Positions 41,361-50,677 of a stretch of DNA of 64,000 nt are shown here, one piece after another. The DNA is from Cardiocondyla obscurior (Eukaryota > Arthropoda > Insecta > Hymenoptera > Formicidae): assembly GCF_019399895.1 (NCBI RefSeq), contig NC_091885.1, forward strand, positions 372,001-436,000, given 5' to 3'. A program made the position numbers and the translations under genes. Every line of letters begins with the position of its first letter. Within the stretch, counting starts at the first letter, position 1. Below the pieces are notes generated by a model. It saw nothing but the letters and a program-made list of their open reading frames with translations. It was not told the origin of the DNA and ran no database searches.

Positions 41361-44105
41361 AGCGGCTATTTGCTTATTGTTACAATGTTTTATTGCCAAT
41401 TTTGTACGTTTGAAACGGTATCATTGGCGTCTCATTTAAATCATCATCGATATCATACGAATATAACGCGTTATTATTATTGCGGATTCATGAAATGCAA
41501 AAAGTATTTTCAAAAAAGGATTTTTTTGACGAAACATTTATTACGTTCGCACTGCTTTAAACAAAGTACAAATCAAAGAAGCATTGTCAAAGATGCAACT
41601 TGCATTCCTGACAATCGATGTAAATATATCTGTAGCGTTGCTATATGTAAAAAAGAATTTTACGTGTTTGCTAAACTTGTGAAGCATTTAAAGTTTCATA
41701 TTATAAGAAGTGAAGAAATCGTCTGTCCGTATCCTCGCTGCACAAAAAGATACAAGGTAGTATCCTCTTTTACTGGTCATGTAACAAAAATACATAGAAG
41801 CTGCAATTATAATACAAATATTTTTCAAGAAAATCAAGACATGATTGATACTTCAACACCAGAAATTTTTGAGGCATTGAATGAAGCAGAGATATTACCA
41901 ATGTCATCTAATAATGTGCATTTAGAAATCAACGATCACTTAAATGTTAATTCAACAGAATTAAAAAATATCGACAATGAGAAAACTCTCATGGAATCAA
42001 ATTTACTTGCTGAAAGTGTTGCACAGTTTTATTTGAAACTAGAATCGCAGTACTTAGTTCCAGCTACGACTATTCAATACATAATAACCGAAGTTAGCAG
42101 AATGCATGATGAAACGCAAGATATTTTGCGAAATAAACTTACAAAAAAGTTTGCAGCACAAGGCATATCAGAGCAACTAATACACAGTATTGTAAAAGAA
42201 ACTTTTAACTCTGATCTAATAAAAAATACTAACATGAAATTGTCTACAAATTATAAAAGAAAGATGTTGTATAAAAATAAGTTCGATTACGTAACACCTG
42301 TTCAGATTGTAATTGATGAACAGAAAAAAACATCTTTTGCTTACGTATCTATAATAGAAACATTACGAAAATGTTTTAAGGATAATTCTCTTCACAACGA
42401 ACTGAAACATCAAGAAGGATCTCGCAAAAAAGATTTGCTAGAAGATTTTACGGATGGAAATGTTTTCCTGAATAATATATTTTTTCAACAAAATCCAGAC
42501 GCTTTACGAATAATATTGTACCAGGACGCATTTGAAATTGTCAATCCTATAGGAGCCGCAAAAAAAAAACATAAATTACAGGGTATTTATATGACCCTCG
42601 GAAATATTCCTCATTACCTACGATGTCATGTTAATTCCATAAAGCTTGTTGCTTTATGTAAAGAATCAGACTTCGAGCACGAAACAGTTTATGGTAAAAT
42701 AGTCACAGATATAAAAAAATTGGAAAAGGAAGGAACAGAAATTGATGGAAAAAATATAAAAGGTTCTCTTGTCTGTATTATTGGTGACAATCTTGGAAGC
42801 CACGAACTAGGTGGATTTGTTCAAAATTTTAGTACCTCTCAATATTTCTGTAGATTTTGTTTGATAACACGGAACGATTTTAATGAAGAAGATGGTGCAT
42901 ACAAAACATATGCTGCCAGAACCATCGAGTCATACAATAATGGCATAAATTTATTAAAAGATAATAATATGTATCAGGGAATCAAATTTAATTCCGTGTT
43001 TAATGAATTGCAGTACTTTCATGTATGCGCTCCTGGATTGCCTCCTTGCATCGGACATGATTTATTCGAAGGAGTTGTAGCCTTTGATTTAAAATTGTTT
43101 ATTGATTATTTTATAACAAAAAAGTGGTTTTCACTGATGGAACTAAATACTCTAATTGATAAGTTCTATTATTCGAAGGAAGATCGGAGAGATAAGCCTT
43201 GTGCAATATCAACTACAAGTAACCGAATTCTCGGAGGAGCTTGTCAAATATGGACATTTTTACGAATTTTTCCATTGATAATTTATCACAAAATTAAGAA
43301 TATTTCAGACAAAGTGTGGCTTTGTTTTCTTCTACTAACAGAAATTGTCGAAATTGTGTGTTCACCAACAATTCACAAATCATACTTGTGTTATCTAGAC
43401 AGAATCATTTTTGAATACCTTTCTATGAGACAAAGGTTATTTCCTGATGTTACTTTACGGCCAAAACACCATTATCTTTCTCATTACAGCAAATTGACGT
43501 TAGAATTTGGTCCTTTAATAAAAGTTTGGACTATGAGGTTTGAAAGTAAACATCAATTTTTTAAAAGAACTATTCGAAGTCTTCATAATTTCATTAACGT
43601 TGTGAAATGTCTAAGTGAAAAACACGAACTTTTACAAAGTCTGATACGACTGGGAACTGATAAGAGACTAGAAACACAAGTATACGAACTTACTCATTTT
43701 AACATTGATATGTATCAGGAAGATATTAAAAAGGCTATAAGGAAAATACCCTCACTTGCAGACGACATTCAACAATGCACCAGAGTTGTTTTAAGAGGTA
43801 CTGATTACATTAAAGGGCATGCTTTAGTAATACGGCAAGATAGTTATGAAGAGAATATTACTATAGGGAAGATTTGCTTGTTTCTTTGTTCAAATGATAT
43901 TGATATTTATGCTGTATTCGAAGTAATGAATAGTTCTTTTATACCATCTATTCGAGCTTATGAACTCGGACGTATAATTGAGTACGACTGTCTTTCCTTA
44001 TATGATTTGATAAATTTTAAACCAATGCATGTTTATAATTTGGGAAATATATTGTGTGTAAAACCACGTTATGGATTTGTATCTTATTGTAAAAAAAATA
44101 TATAA
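41328..44105 (+). CDS. CMC-type transposase with N-terminal C2H2 zinc fingers
   Basis: An intact 925-residue transposase. Four C2H2-like fingers fill about residues 20-155 (first C23, C26, H36, H40; last CPYPRCTKRYKVVSSFTGH). The catalytic half has IIGDNLGSHELGGF (about 487), CRFCL just after, GLPPCIGHDLFEGVVAF (about 575), KHHYLSHYSKLTLEFGPL and WTMRFESKH (about 737). The two Asp and the last Glu are the likely DDE triad by comparison with animal EnSpm-like proteins. The start at 41328 follows the duplicated leader. Met at 41385 is an alternative just before the first finger. Intact frame plus intact ends suggest recent activity of the family. Confidence 0.82.
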   Translation: MNSEFCQSLVVSGYLLIVTMFYCQFCTFETVSLASHLNHHRYHTNITRYYYCGFMKCKKYFQKRIFLTKHLLRSHCFKQSTNQRSIVKDATCIPDNRCKYICSVAICKKEFYVFAKLVKHLKFHIIRSEEIVCPYPRCTKRYKVVSSFTGHVTKIHRSCNYNTNIFQENQDMIDTSTPEIFEALNEAEILPMSSNNVHLEINDHLNVNSTELKNIDNEKTLMESNLLAESVAQFYLKLESQYLVPATTIQYIITEVSRMHDETQDILRNKLTKKFAAQGISEQLIHSIVKETFNSDLIKNTNMKLSTNYKRKMLYKNKFDYVTPVQIVIDEQKKTSFAYVSIIETLRKCFKDNSLHNELKHQEGSRKKDLLEDFTDGNVFLNNIFFQQNPDALRIILYQDAFEIVNPIGAAKKKHKLQGIYMTLGNIPHYLRCHVNSIKLVALCKESDFEHETVYGKIVTDIKKLEKEGTEIDGKNIKGSLVCIIGDNLGSHELGGFVQNFSTSQYFCRFCLITRNDFNEEDGAYKTYAARTIESYNNGINLLKDNNMYQGIKFNSVFNELQYFHVCAPGLPPCIGHDLFEGVVAFDLKLFIDYFITKKWFSLMELNTLIDKFYYSKEDRRDKPCAISTTSNRILGGACQIWTFLRIFPLIIYHKIKNISDKVWLCFLLLTEIVEIVCSPTIHKSYLCYLDRIIFEYLSMRQRLFPDVTLRPKHHYLSHYSKLTLEFGPLIKVWTMRFESKHQFFKRTIRSLHNFINVVKCLSEKHELLQSLIRLGTDKRLETQVYELTHFNIDMYQEDIKKAIRKIPSLADDIQQCTRVVLRGTDYIKGHALVIRQDSYEENITIGKICLFLCSNDIDIYAVFEVMNSSFIPSIRAYELGRIIEYDCLSLYDLINFKPMHVYNLGNILCVKPRYGFVSYCKKNI

Positions 44106-44299
44106 ACGTTCGAGTAATACAGTTCATCAGTGTATGCTCATTATTTTTAAAACCAGGTTAGCATTACGTATATTTTAATAATTTTACAATTCTTCATATC
44201 TGTCTTATGCTATATTTATATGTTGTTTATGTTTTTATTTGATTATAATTGTTACACAAATTTTATTTTAACAAAAACATTTGTTTTCCAGGTTTCACA

Positions 44300-46325
44300 A
44301 TGCCATTATTTAAAATCGAATCACTTGATTATAAAAGAATATTAATAAGTGCCGAAAGTATTTTACAAATAATAGATATAGCAATAAAAAAATTTAATCT
44401 TCCTGCTGATGATGTATATACGGTATATAAATTTCTTATTTTTATTAAATAAATAAGAGCAAATAAATGTATTAATTTATTTATTTTCTTTATTACGTTT
44501 CTCTTACAGCTTGCGTTACAAGAAGATGGCACTCAAATTGATGACGACAACATATTAATTCAATTATCGCAATTAAGCCCTACTCCCATTGTTTTATCTA
44601 TTATAAATGAAACTCAAAAATTGAAAATGCTCGCAGAGAAGGAAAACTTTTAAAATGCCTCAAATATTTCGATAAACGATTTTCTAGGTAATTAAAATTA
44701 AAAAAATTATATACAAAATGTTCCAAGATAAATTTACATTTTTTCTACTTTTTATTATATACTTTTGTTAATAAATTTCTTACAGCATCTCCAAGTACAT
44801 CCACTTCGTCTACTAATTCCGTATATAAAAAAACATGTGTTTTAAACATGAAAGAAGGTGTATGGGATAAAGTTTCTGACACAATCCTTTCTATTTGCCA
44901 AAGAGGAGAGAAATTGCAGCCTGCGCAAAGGCAAGCAATAAATAGAATTGTCGCCGATTATATGTTTAATGTTCTGAAACAGACGTCAAGAGGAGTAGCT
45001 GAAAAAATAGCAATAAACATTTGTGAGACATACCCAGAAACTTTTAGAGATACAATTGATAATGAACAATGGGGTAGTGGTGTTGAATCCTTAAGAATGC
45101 AAATATACAACTGTGTGCAATATATAAAGCATACAAAGAATCGAAAAAGAGCATTTATTGGTTCTGATAGCGATGATGCTGATTTTGAAGAAAGAAAAAA
45201 AGAAACTGCGACATCACGACGTCAAGATGAATATGGCTGCGTTGAATATGCACCTAGATTACCGTCTACGGAAGATTCAAAGTCACAAGAAGAAAAACGT
45301 CTAAGATTACTGGAATTGTTCGCAAATGTAGAAAGAAATAACAAAGAGATCAGCAAATTGATGATAGAAACGTACCCTACTTTACGTGGTATTATTAACG
45401 AAAAATCAAGAAAGATTAAAGAACTTTTAGTTGAGTGGCCTTTTCTTAAAGAACCAGAGTTTTTTTTGGAACATAGTTCTATGTTATTGGGTAAAAATGT
45501 TCAGAAGATTTGGCTAGACTCGCTGAGCAAAAAAGTGAAGCCTATTCGACAACATATTAAATTTACTAGTAAAAAATCTGAAAAAGTGATTGGCATTATT
45601 AATCAATGCAAAGAAGCTGCAGAAGTAACACGAGACAACGTGCCAAAAATACTTGTAATATTTCCACTTTTAATAGAGTATTTCGGGGAAAAGATTAATT
45701 ATTTAATTAAAGTATATAGTGTAAGCTAAATTTTTTTAAATTGTATTAAAACTGTAAAATAATTTAAAGATATAATTTATATGTAATATTACTACAGACA
45801 GACACAGCAGATGTCGATGTACTAACGGTTGCAGATTCCGATTATCCAGTTTTAATTATTCGAGGTTAGTACGTGTTTATATATTTAAATTAAAAATGTA
45901 TACTAATACTTGGTTCTTTATTTTTTAGGAACTTCGCTTTATGACAGTGCTGCTACATGCACTGTTGTTATTGAAAGAAAAATTATGATTTTCTGCGACG
46001 ACGTTTCCCAAGGAATTTTGATTTGTTTTCTGGCTTATTACGTTTTTGACTTTTGTTATCCGAAAGAAGCGGAAAAAACTTTAGAATTTATTCAAAAGTA
46101 AAAAAAAAATTAAGTTTATTGTTATTATTTATTTAATAGTTTGTGCCGGTTTGCAAATTAATTTATTTTAACGTACTTTGTTTCAGAGTCTTTCTCAATA
46201 TTAATCCGATATCTGGCGGAAAAAGAAATGGTAAAAGTAAGCGTAGGGGCAAAACATTCGACACGGAGGTTTTTAATTTAGCAAAAGCTGCACTCTCTGC
46301 ATTTCCTGATGTTAATTATAATTAA
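44300..46325 (+). pseudogene. CMC accessory gene, six exons, in-frame stop in exon 2
   Basis: The predicted exons are 44300-44422, 44510 to about 44691, 44787-45720, 45798-45864, 45929-46097 and 46187-46325. All introns are GT-AG and the phases fit at every junction. Exons 1-2 (MPLFKIESLDYKRIL, LALQEDGTQIDDDN) have a CIDE-N/ubiquitin-like look. Exon 3 starts in an S/T linker and contains a long helical region. Exons 4-6 include a compact domain (YPVLIIRG, LICFLAYYVFDF) and end FNLAKAALSAFPDVNYN. TAA at 44651-44653 sits inside exon 2, while downstream sequence stays in frame to the donor. It is either a nonsense change or an alternative short product of 89 residues. The function is unknown. 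Confidence 0.65.
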
Positions 46326-46394
46326 ATAAATTCTTTTCTTCAAGTATCTTTCAGGTATTTATAAGTCACATATACATTATAATATTAGAAAAAA

Positions 46395-46438
<44 letters not shown>

Positions 46439-46641
46439 ATATGTATAAATTATATCATGTTTGCAGATTTGCCAAAGACTTTTATATAAACAGTTATATT
46501 TAATAATAATATAATACGCTTCTTTTGATTAACATAAGTATAGATAATAAGTTATAAGTATAATATGGATAGATTTTTTTATAAGTATATACAGATCATA
46601 GATTTTTAGTTTATATAATTATAAGTTTTGGCTATAATATA

Positions 46642-47579
46642 CAGTGACTGAACTATTTGATCAAATGTTTGATTATTGATCAAAATCGCATCAAATTTTT
46701 TAAAATAAACAGTGAAGAAAGAAAACTGTTAATTTTTTATTAAAATTAGTTAGTTTTATACAAAATTAAACGGATGAAATTAAAAAATAATGGTTCCATT
46801 TGTACTGCATCCTAAAAGAATGAAAAATGGCATTTGATCAAATAGTTCACTTTAAATAGTTTCCTTAAACTAAAGCCATTTTTTTCTTACATTTTAATAT
46901 TTGGTGTAGCTTCCTTTTGCATTAATAACTGCTTTAATTCTACGAGGCATTGATTGTATCAAATTAATACAAGTGGACGCTGGAATTGAATTCCACGCAG
47001 CAACTACACAACGACGTTATCTTTCAACACGATAACGATCCGAAACACACTGCTCGGATCACCACCCAATGGCTCCAAAGTCAACGATTCCTAGTGTTGG
47101 GTTGGCCTCCACAGTCTCCAGATCTGAACCCGATTGAACATCTCTGGGGTGAGCTCAAGAAATCTTTGACTTTGGAGCCTCGTTGTACGACGTTGGACGA
47201 ACTATGGAATCGCACAAAAGCTGCGTGGAATTCAATTCCAGCGTCCACTTGTATCAATTTGATACAATCAATGCCTCGTAGAATTAAAGCAGTTATTAAT
47301 GCAAAAGGAAGCTACACCAAATATTAAAATGTAAGAAAAAAATGGCTTTAGTTTAAGGAAACTATTTAAAGTGAACTATTTGATCAAATGCCATTTTTCA
47401 TTCTTTTAGGATGCAGTACAAATGGAACCATTATTTTTTAATTTCATCCGTTTAATTTTGTATAAAACTAACTAATTTTAATAAAAAATTAACAGTTTTC
47501 TTTCTTCACTGTTTATTTTAAAAAATTTGATGCGATTTTGATCAATAATCAAACATTTGATCAAATAGTTCAGTCACTG
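46642..47579. mobile_element. Tc1/mariner fold-back element inside the CMC transposon, TSD TA
   Basis: A 938-bp element with ends CAGTGACTGAACTATTTGATC in perfect inverted orientation, flanked by TA at 46640-46641 and 47580-47581. The inverted arms are about 350 bp long. The left arm is a reverse-complement copy of the transposase 3' end, so the element is a long palindrome with a short unique centre. It inserted after the CMC transposon. Confidence 0.92.
46986..47327 (+). pseudogene. Tc1-type transposase, C-terminal third only
   Basis: The frame holds the second catalytic Asp region (IFQHDNDPKHTAR) and the last acid (PPQSPDLNPIEHLWGELK), the hallmarks of Tc1/mariner DDE transposases, and ends INAKGSYTKY. 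The N-terminal DNA-binding domains and first Asp are gone, replaced by the inverted copy of the 3' end. It is not functional. Confidence 0.88.
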
Positions 47580-47944
47580 TAAGTTAAGGTTTTTTGGAAG
47601 CAAAATGCAATATGTGATATTGCAATGATAAATGCGTAAACTTTTAATTTAAATGTAATATCGTATAGAATTGAATTCTGCAGAGATTAACTCGACGTTA
47701 ATGCATGTCCGAAGAGGATAAGATAAATTCCTAAACAATTATAATACGTATAATTTCGAATATTTATTTTTCTTGACATTATAAAAATATAATATTGTAA
47801 TTCTTTTTGCCATTTATAATACTGTCACCATCAGACAATATTAGTTTCATTGTCGCATGGTTTAATTACAATAAAAATGACGTTTAGATGACGTTTGTTA
47901 AAATGTATAATTATTTTTCTCTTTCTCCTTTCCTCTCAATTATC

Positions 47945-48370
47945 TTATTGATTTTTAACAAACATGTAAAGAAAGCATGTGGTTAAGCCCGTAAATGAAA
48001 TGTAATGAACACTGTACATGAGAATTCATTAACTGATGTATTAAATCTCATTAAAAAAATGTAATGATCACTATATGAACATTTATTTACTGATGTATTA
48101 AATGTCATTAATGTTCATTAATGTGCATTAATAAACATTAATGAGATTTAATGAATCAGTAAATGAATGTTCATGTAGTGTTCATTAATTTTTTTTATGA
48201 AATTTAATACATTAGTTAATGAATATTTATATACAGTGTTCATTACATTTTTTAATGAAATTTCAAGACTACAGTAAATGAATGTTAATATACAGTGTTC
48301 ATTACATTTCATTTACGGGCCTAACCACATGCTTCCTTTACATGTTCATTAAAAATCAATAAGAAATTTC
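47945..48370. repeat. Imperfect ~425-bp palindrome at the right end of the CMC transposon
   Basis: The left arm (TCTTATTGATTTTTAACAAA, CATGTAAAG, GCATGTGGTTA, CCCGTAAATGAAATGTAATG) is repeated in reverse complement just before the right terminus. The centre is filled with ATTAATG/CATTAAT words. It could be a subterminal transposase-binding region or a separate small fold-back insertion. Confidence 0.8.
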
Positions 48371-48378
48371 TAACAGTG

Positions 48379-49495
48379 TACATTAAGAGTACGGAAAACT
48401 AATTACTTCGATAAAATACCGTGGGGCTATGTCGCGAAAAAATTAAAGCAATACCTTTACGAATTTTCTCTTGCTATAATAATCTGCAAAGATCTCGTAC
48501 GCGTTCCAGAGGGACCAGAGAGGGAAACTCTGATTGAAGAAGGTCATACCTCTGCGTTAGGCGGGCATAAAGGAGTTACTAAAACTTATAATCGCCTTCG
48601 ACCCCACTTTTTCTGGAACACAATGAAACAAGATATTCAAGACTTTATTCGAAAATGCAGAAAATGTCAGTTACGGAAATTAGTAAGAGTTAAAATCAAG
48701 CAACCGATGGTGATAACAGATACACCTGGAGCCGCTTTCGATAAAATTTCTTTAGATATAGTAGGGCCTCTCCCATTGTCACGATACGGAAATTCGTATA
48801 TACTCACGATGCAAGACTTACTCACTAAATATTCAGTAGCAGTACCCTTAAGCGAAGCTAGTTCATCTGCCATCGCCGAAGCATTCACCAAAAATTTTAT
48901 TTGCATTTACGGAACCCCCAGGGTAATCTTAACCGATCAGAGCACTAATTTTCTTTCATCACTTATGAAAAATATTATGAAGAAATTTCACATCAAACAT
49001 ATTAAATCCACTGCCTACTACCCCCAGTCCAACGGGTCTCTCGAACGATCTCACCATGTACTCATCGAATACCTCAAATTACAAGTAAACAAAAGTAATG
49101 AGTGGGACGATCATTTAGCAATGGCCATGTTCTCTTATAACACTAGTGTACACGAGAGTATTCAATATTCTCCTTACGAATTAGTGTTCGAAAGGGTGGC
49201 GCGAATTCCTCGCTCGCACCACGTTATAGAAGAAGAACCGTACGGAACTTACCATCAACATATTACAGATTTGTTTAATCAATTATATGACACTCAAGAA
49301 GAAGCCAGAAAAAATTTAATTCAATCTAAAGAACGGAGTAAATATTATTACGACAAACAAAATAATCCGCGAACATTTAATGTCAACGACATGGTATTTC
49401 TAATGAAGGAACCACTCAGACGAAAACTTTGTGATTAATATACCGGCCCCTATCAAATCCTTGAAATCCTTCCAAATAATGTAACGGTAGCGTTT
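48379..49495 (+). pseudogene. E4 integrase (continuation after CMC insertion)
   Basis: The frame resumes with a linker and the zinc region (HTSALGGHKGVTKTYNRL, then CRKCQLRK) and gives an open stretch from 48623. Catalytic residues are in SLDIVGPLPL, LTDQSTNFLSSL and the Glu in NGSLERSHHVL. TAA at 49436-49438, probably from a Gln codon, precedes a still recognisable end (YTGPYQILEILPNN). The sequence is cut at 49,495 by the GC-rich LTR. Upstream codons join in frame to those ending at 40082. Confidence 0.87.
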
Positions 49496-49615
49496 TGCCG
49501 TGTCGCGGGGGTTGCCGGATTGAGGCTCGCCGGAGCCTGAGTTCGTTGAGACGACGATGGACCAAGCGGTTGGTCGGGGTCTGGGCCGAGGTTGCTCGGG
49601 CTGGCCCTAGAGGCA

Positions 49616-50409
49616 GCGGTCGGGAGAGCCCGACCGCGGCAGTGCCGGCGACTGGTTGTCGCGCGGCGGATCCGTTACCTGACGGGAGCGCCCGTCCGGG
49701 GGATCGCGTGAGGGCGCGAAGTGCCCTGGAGGAGGCGGCCGTCGGGAGAGCCCGACGGCGGCGATGTCGACGACTGTTAGTCGTGCGGCAGGCTCTAGGC
49801 TTGGACGGGTGCGCCCGTCCAAGAGAACCGGAGGTTGTCCGGAGTAATCCGGAGAGCGGCAGTCGGGAGCGCCCGACCGCGGCGGTGTCGTCGGCAGCGT
49901 GCCGTACGACGGATCCTACGGCCTGGACGGGAGCGCCCGTCCAGGGGATCTCGGTGTGGCACTGGATGCCCTGGGAGCGGCGGCAGTCGGGAGCGCCCGA
50001 CCGCGGCGGTGTCGTCGGCAGCGTGCCGTACGACGGGTCCTACTGCCTGGACGAGAGCGCCCGTCCAGGGGATCTCGGTGTGGCACTGGGTGCCCTGGAA
50101 GCGGCGGCAGTCGGGAGCGCTCGACCGCGGCGACGTCGTCGGCGGTATGCCGTACGATAGATCCTACAACCTGGACGGGAGCGCCCGTCCAGGGGATCTC
50201 GGTGGTCCGGACTAGCCGGGGGCGCCGGCGGTATCCGGTCGCCTCGGTGGTGGAGCCTCGGGAGCGCCCGAGGTCTCCAGGAACCTGAAGTTTACTCTGC
50301 TTTGGGAGCACCCAAAGCAGCGGAAGACTCTCACCGGGAGTGCCCGGGGACGACTCGGGAGCGCCCGAGTCGGAGAGTACTAGAGAGGGCTTCGGGAGCG
50401 CCCGAAGCC
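49616..50409. repeat. Array of about 15 short hairpins with GGG-AGCG-CCC core
   Basis: Each unit is a stem closing on GGG/CCC with a four-base loop, mostly AGCG (also AGAG, TGCG, AGCA, AGTG). The outer stem differs from unit to unit yet stays complementary. Examples are 49616-49637 (9 bp), 49801-49822 (9 bp), 49922-49945 (10 bp), 50256-50273 (7 bp), 50297-50320 (10 bp), 50351-50372 (9 bp) and 50388-50409 (9 bp). The part at 49860-50230 is also a 124-bp tandem repeat of about three units, each with two hairpins. Confidence 0.9.
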
Positions 50410-50491
50410 TATCGGATCGGGAGGACTAGTGTTCGTGACGAGGAGTCGGAACGGACAAGGTGCTTGCTCTGCCGCGAGTTCGGCTTATATA

Positions 50492-50537
50492 GCCGCCGAG
50501 ATGAGAGTGGGGGAGTTCCCACTCTTACCTCGGCGGC
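50492..50537. promoter_or_regulatory. Long hairpin next to a minus-strand TATA box
   Basis: GCCGCCGAG and AGAGTGGG pair with CCCACTCT and CTCGGCGGC around a 6-base loop, about 20 bp with one short bulged region. Reading minus, TATATAAG follows immediately (50491-50484). It could form a cruciform or be a dyad factor-binding site. Confidence 0.65.
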
Positions 50538-50677
50538 GTGCGCCATCGTCGGGCCGGTGGTCGCCCGCCGAACCTTACTTGGCGCGTTCGGTCCTGTTCG
50601 GGTCGGTGTTTGCCCTCAGGGACGGCGTCTACCGTCTAGTGGCGGGGCCTCAGCCCTCGCCACATCACCCCCCTCCT

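Larger units (their letters stand above)
40083..48378 (+). mobile_element. CMC (CACTA/EnSpm/Mirage-like) DNA transposon in E4 pol, TSD TA
   Basis: The ends are CACTGTTA and TAACAGTG, flanked by TA at 40081-40082 and 48379-48380. CACT-type ends and the transposase place it in the CMC superfamily. A 2-bp TA duplication fits a Mirage-like branch. It carries a 925-residue transposase and a six-exon accessory gene in the same direction, subterminal repeats and a nested Tc1-like element at 46642-47579. Ignoring insert and one TA, the E4 pol frame is continuous across the site. Confidence 0.85.
27446..49495 (+). mobile_element. E4: decayed plus-strand Ty3/gypsy element, host of nested insertions
   Basis: The remaining pieces are gag (27446-27755 and 36965-37249), protease (37096-38037), RT/RNase H (38018-40082) and integrase (48379-49495). 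Both LTRs are missing: the left side is cut by the E2 LTR at 27,446, and the right by the GC-rich LTR at 49,496. E3 splits gag and the CMC transposon splits pol. Reading frames line up across both insertions when the insert and one target duplication are ignored. Confidence 0.9.
49496..50667 (-). repeat. GC-rich 1.17-kb LTR-like unit with hairpin array
   Basis: Read on the minus strand it begins TGATGTGGCGAGG directly after a polypurine run (AAAGGAGGGGGG) and ends CGACACGGCA, i.e. TG...CA. TATATAAG lies at 50491-50484 with a large hairpin just upstream, and everything below about 50,455 would be transcribed. Neither a second copy nor a target duplication is visible in the window. The LTR identity is inferred from TG...CA, the polypurine run and the TATA box. 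It is far richer in GC than its surroundings. Confidence 0.55.

Noticed and set aside
49616..50409. CRISPR-like array
   Set aside because: The repeated units are hairpins with varying arms and irregular spacing in eukaryotic retroelement DNA. There are no constant repeats with unique spacers and no cas genes.
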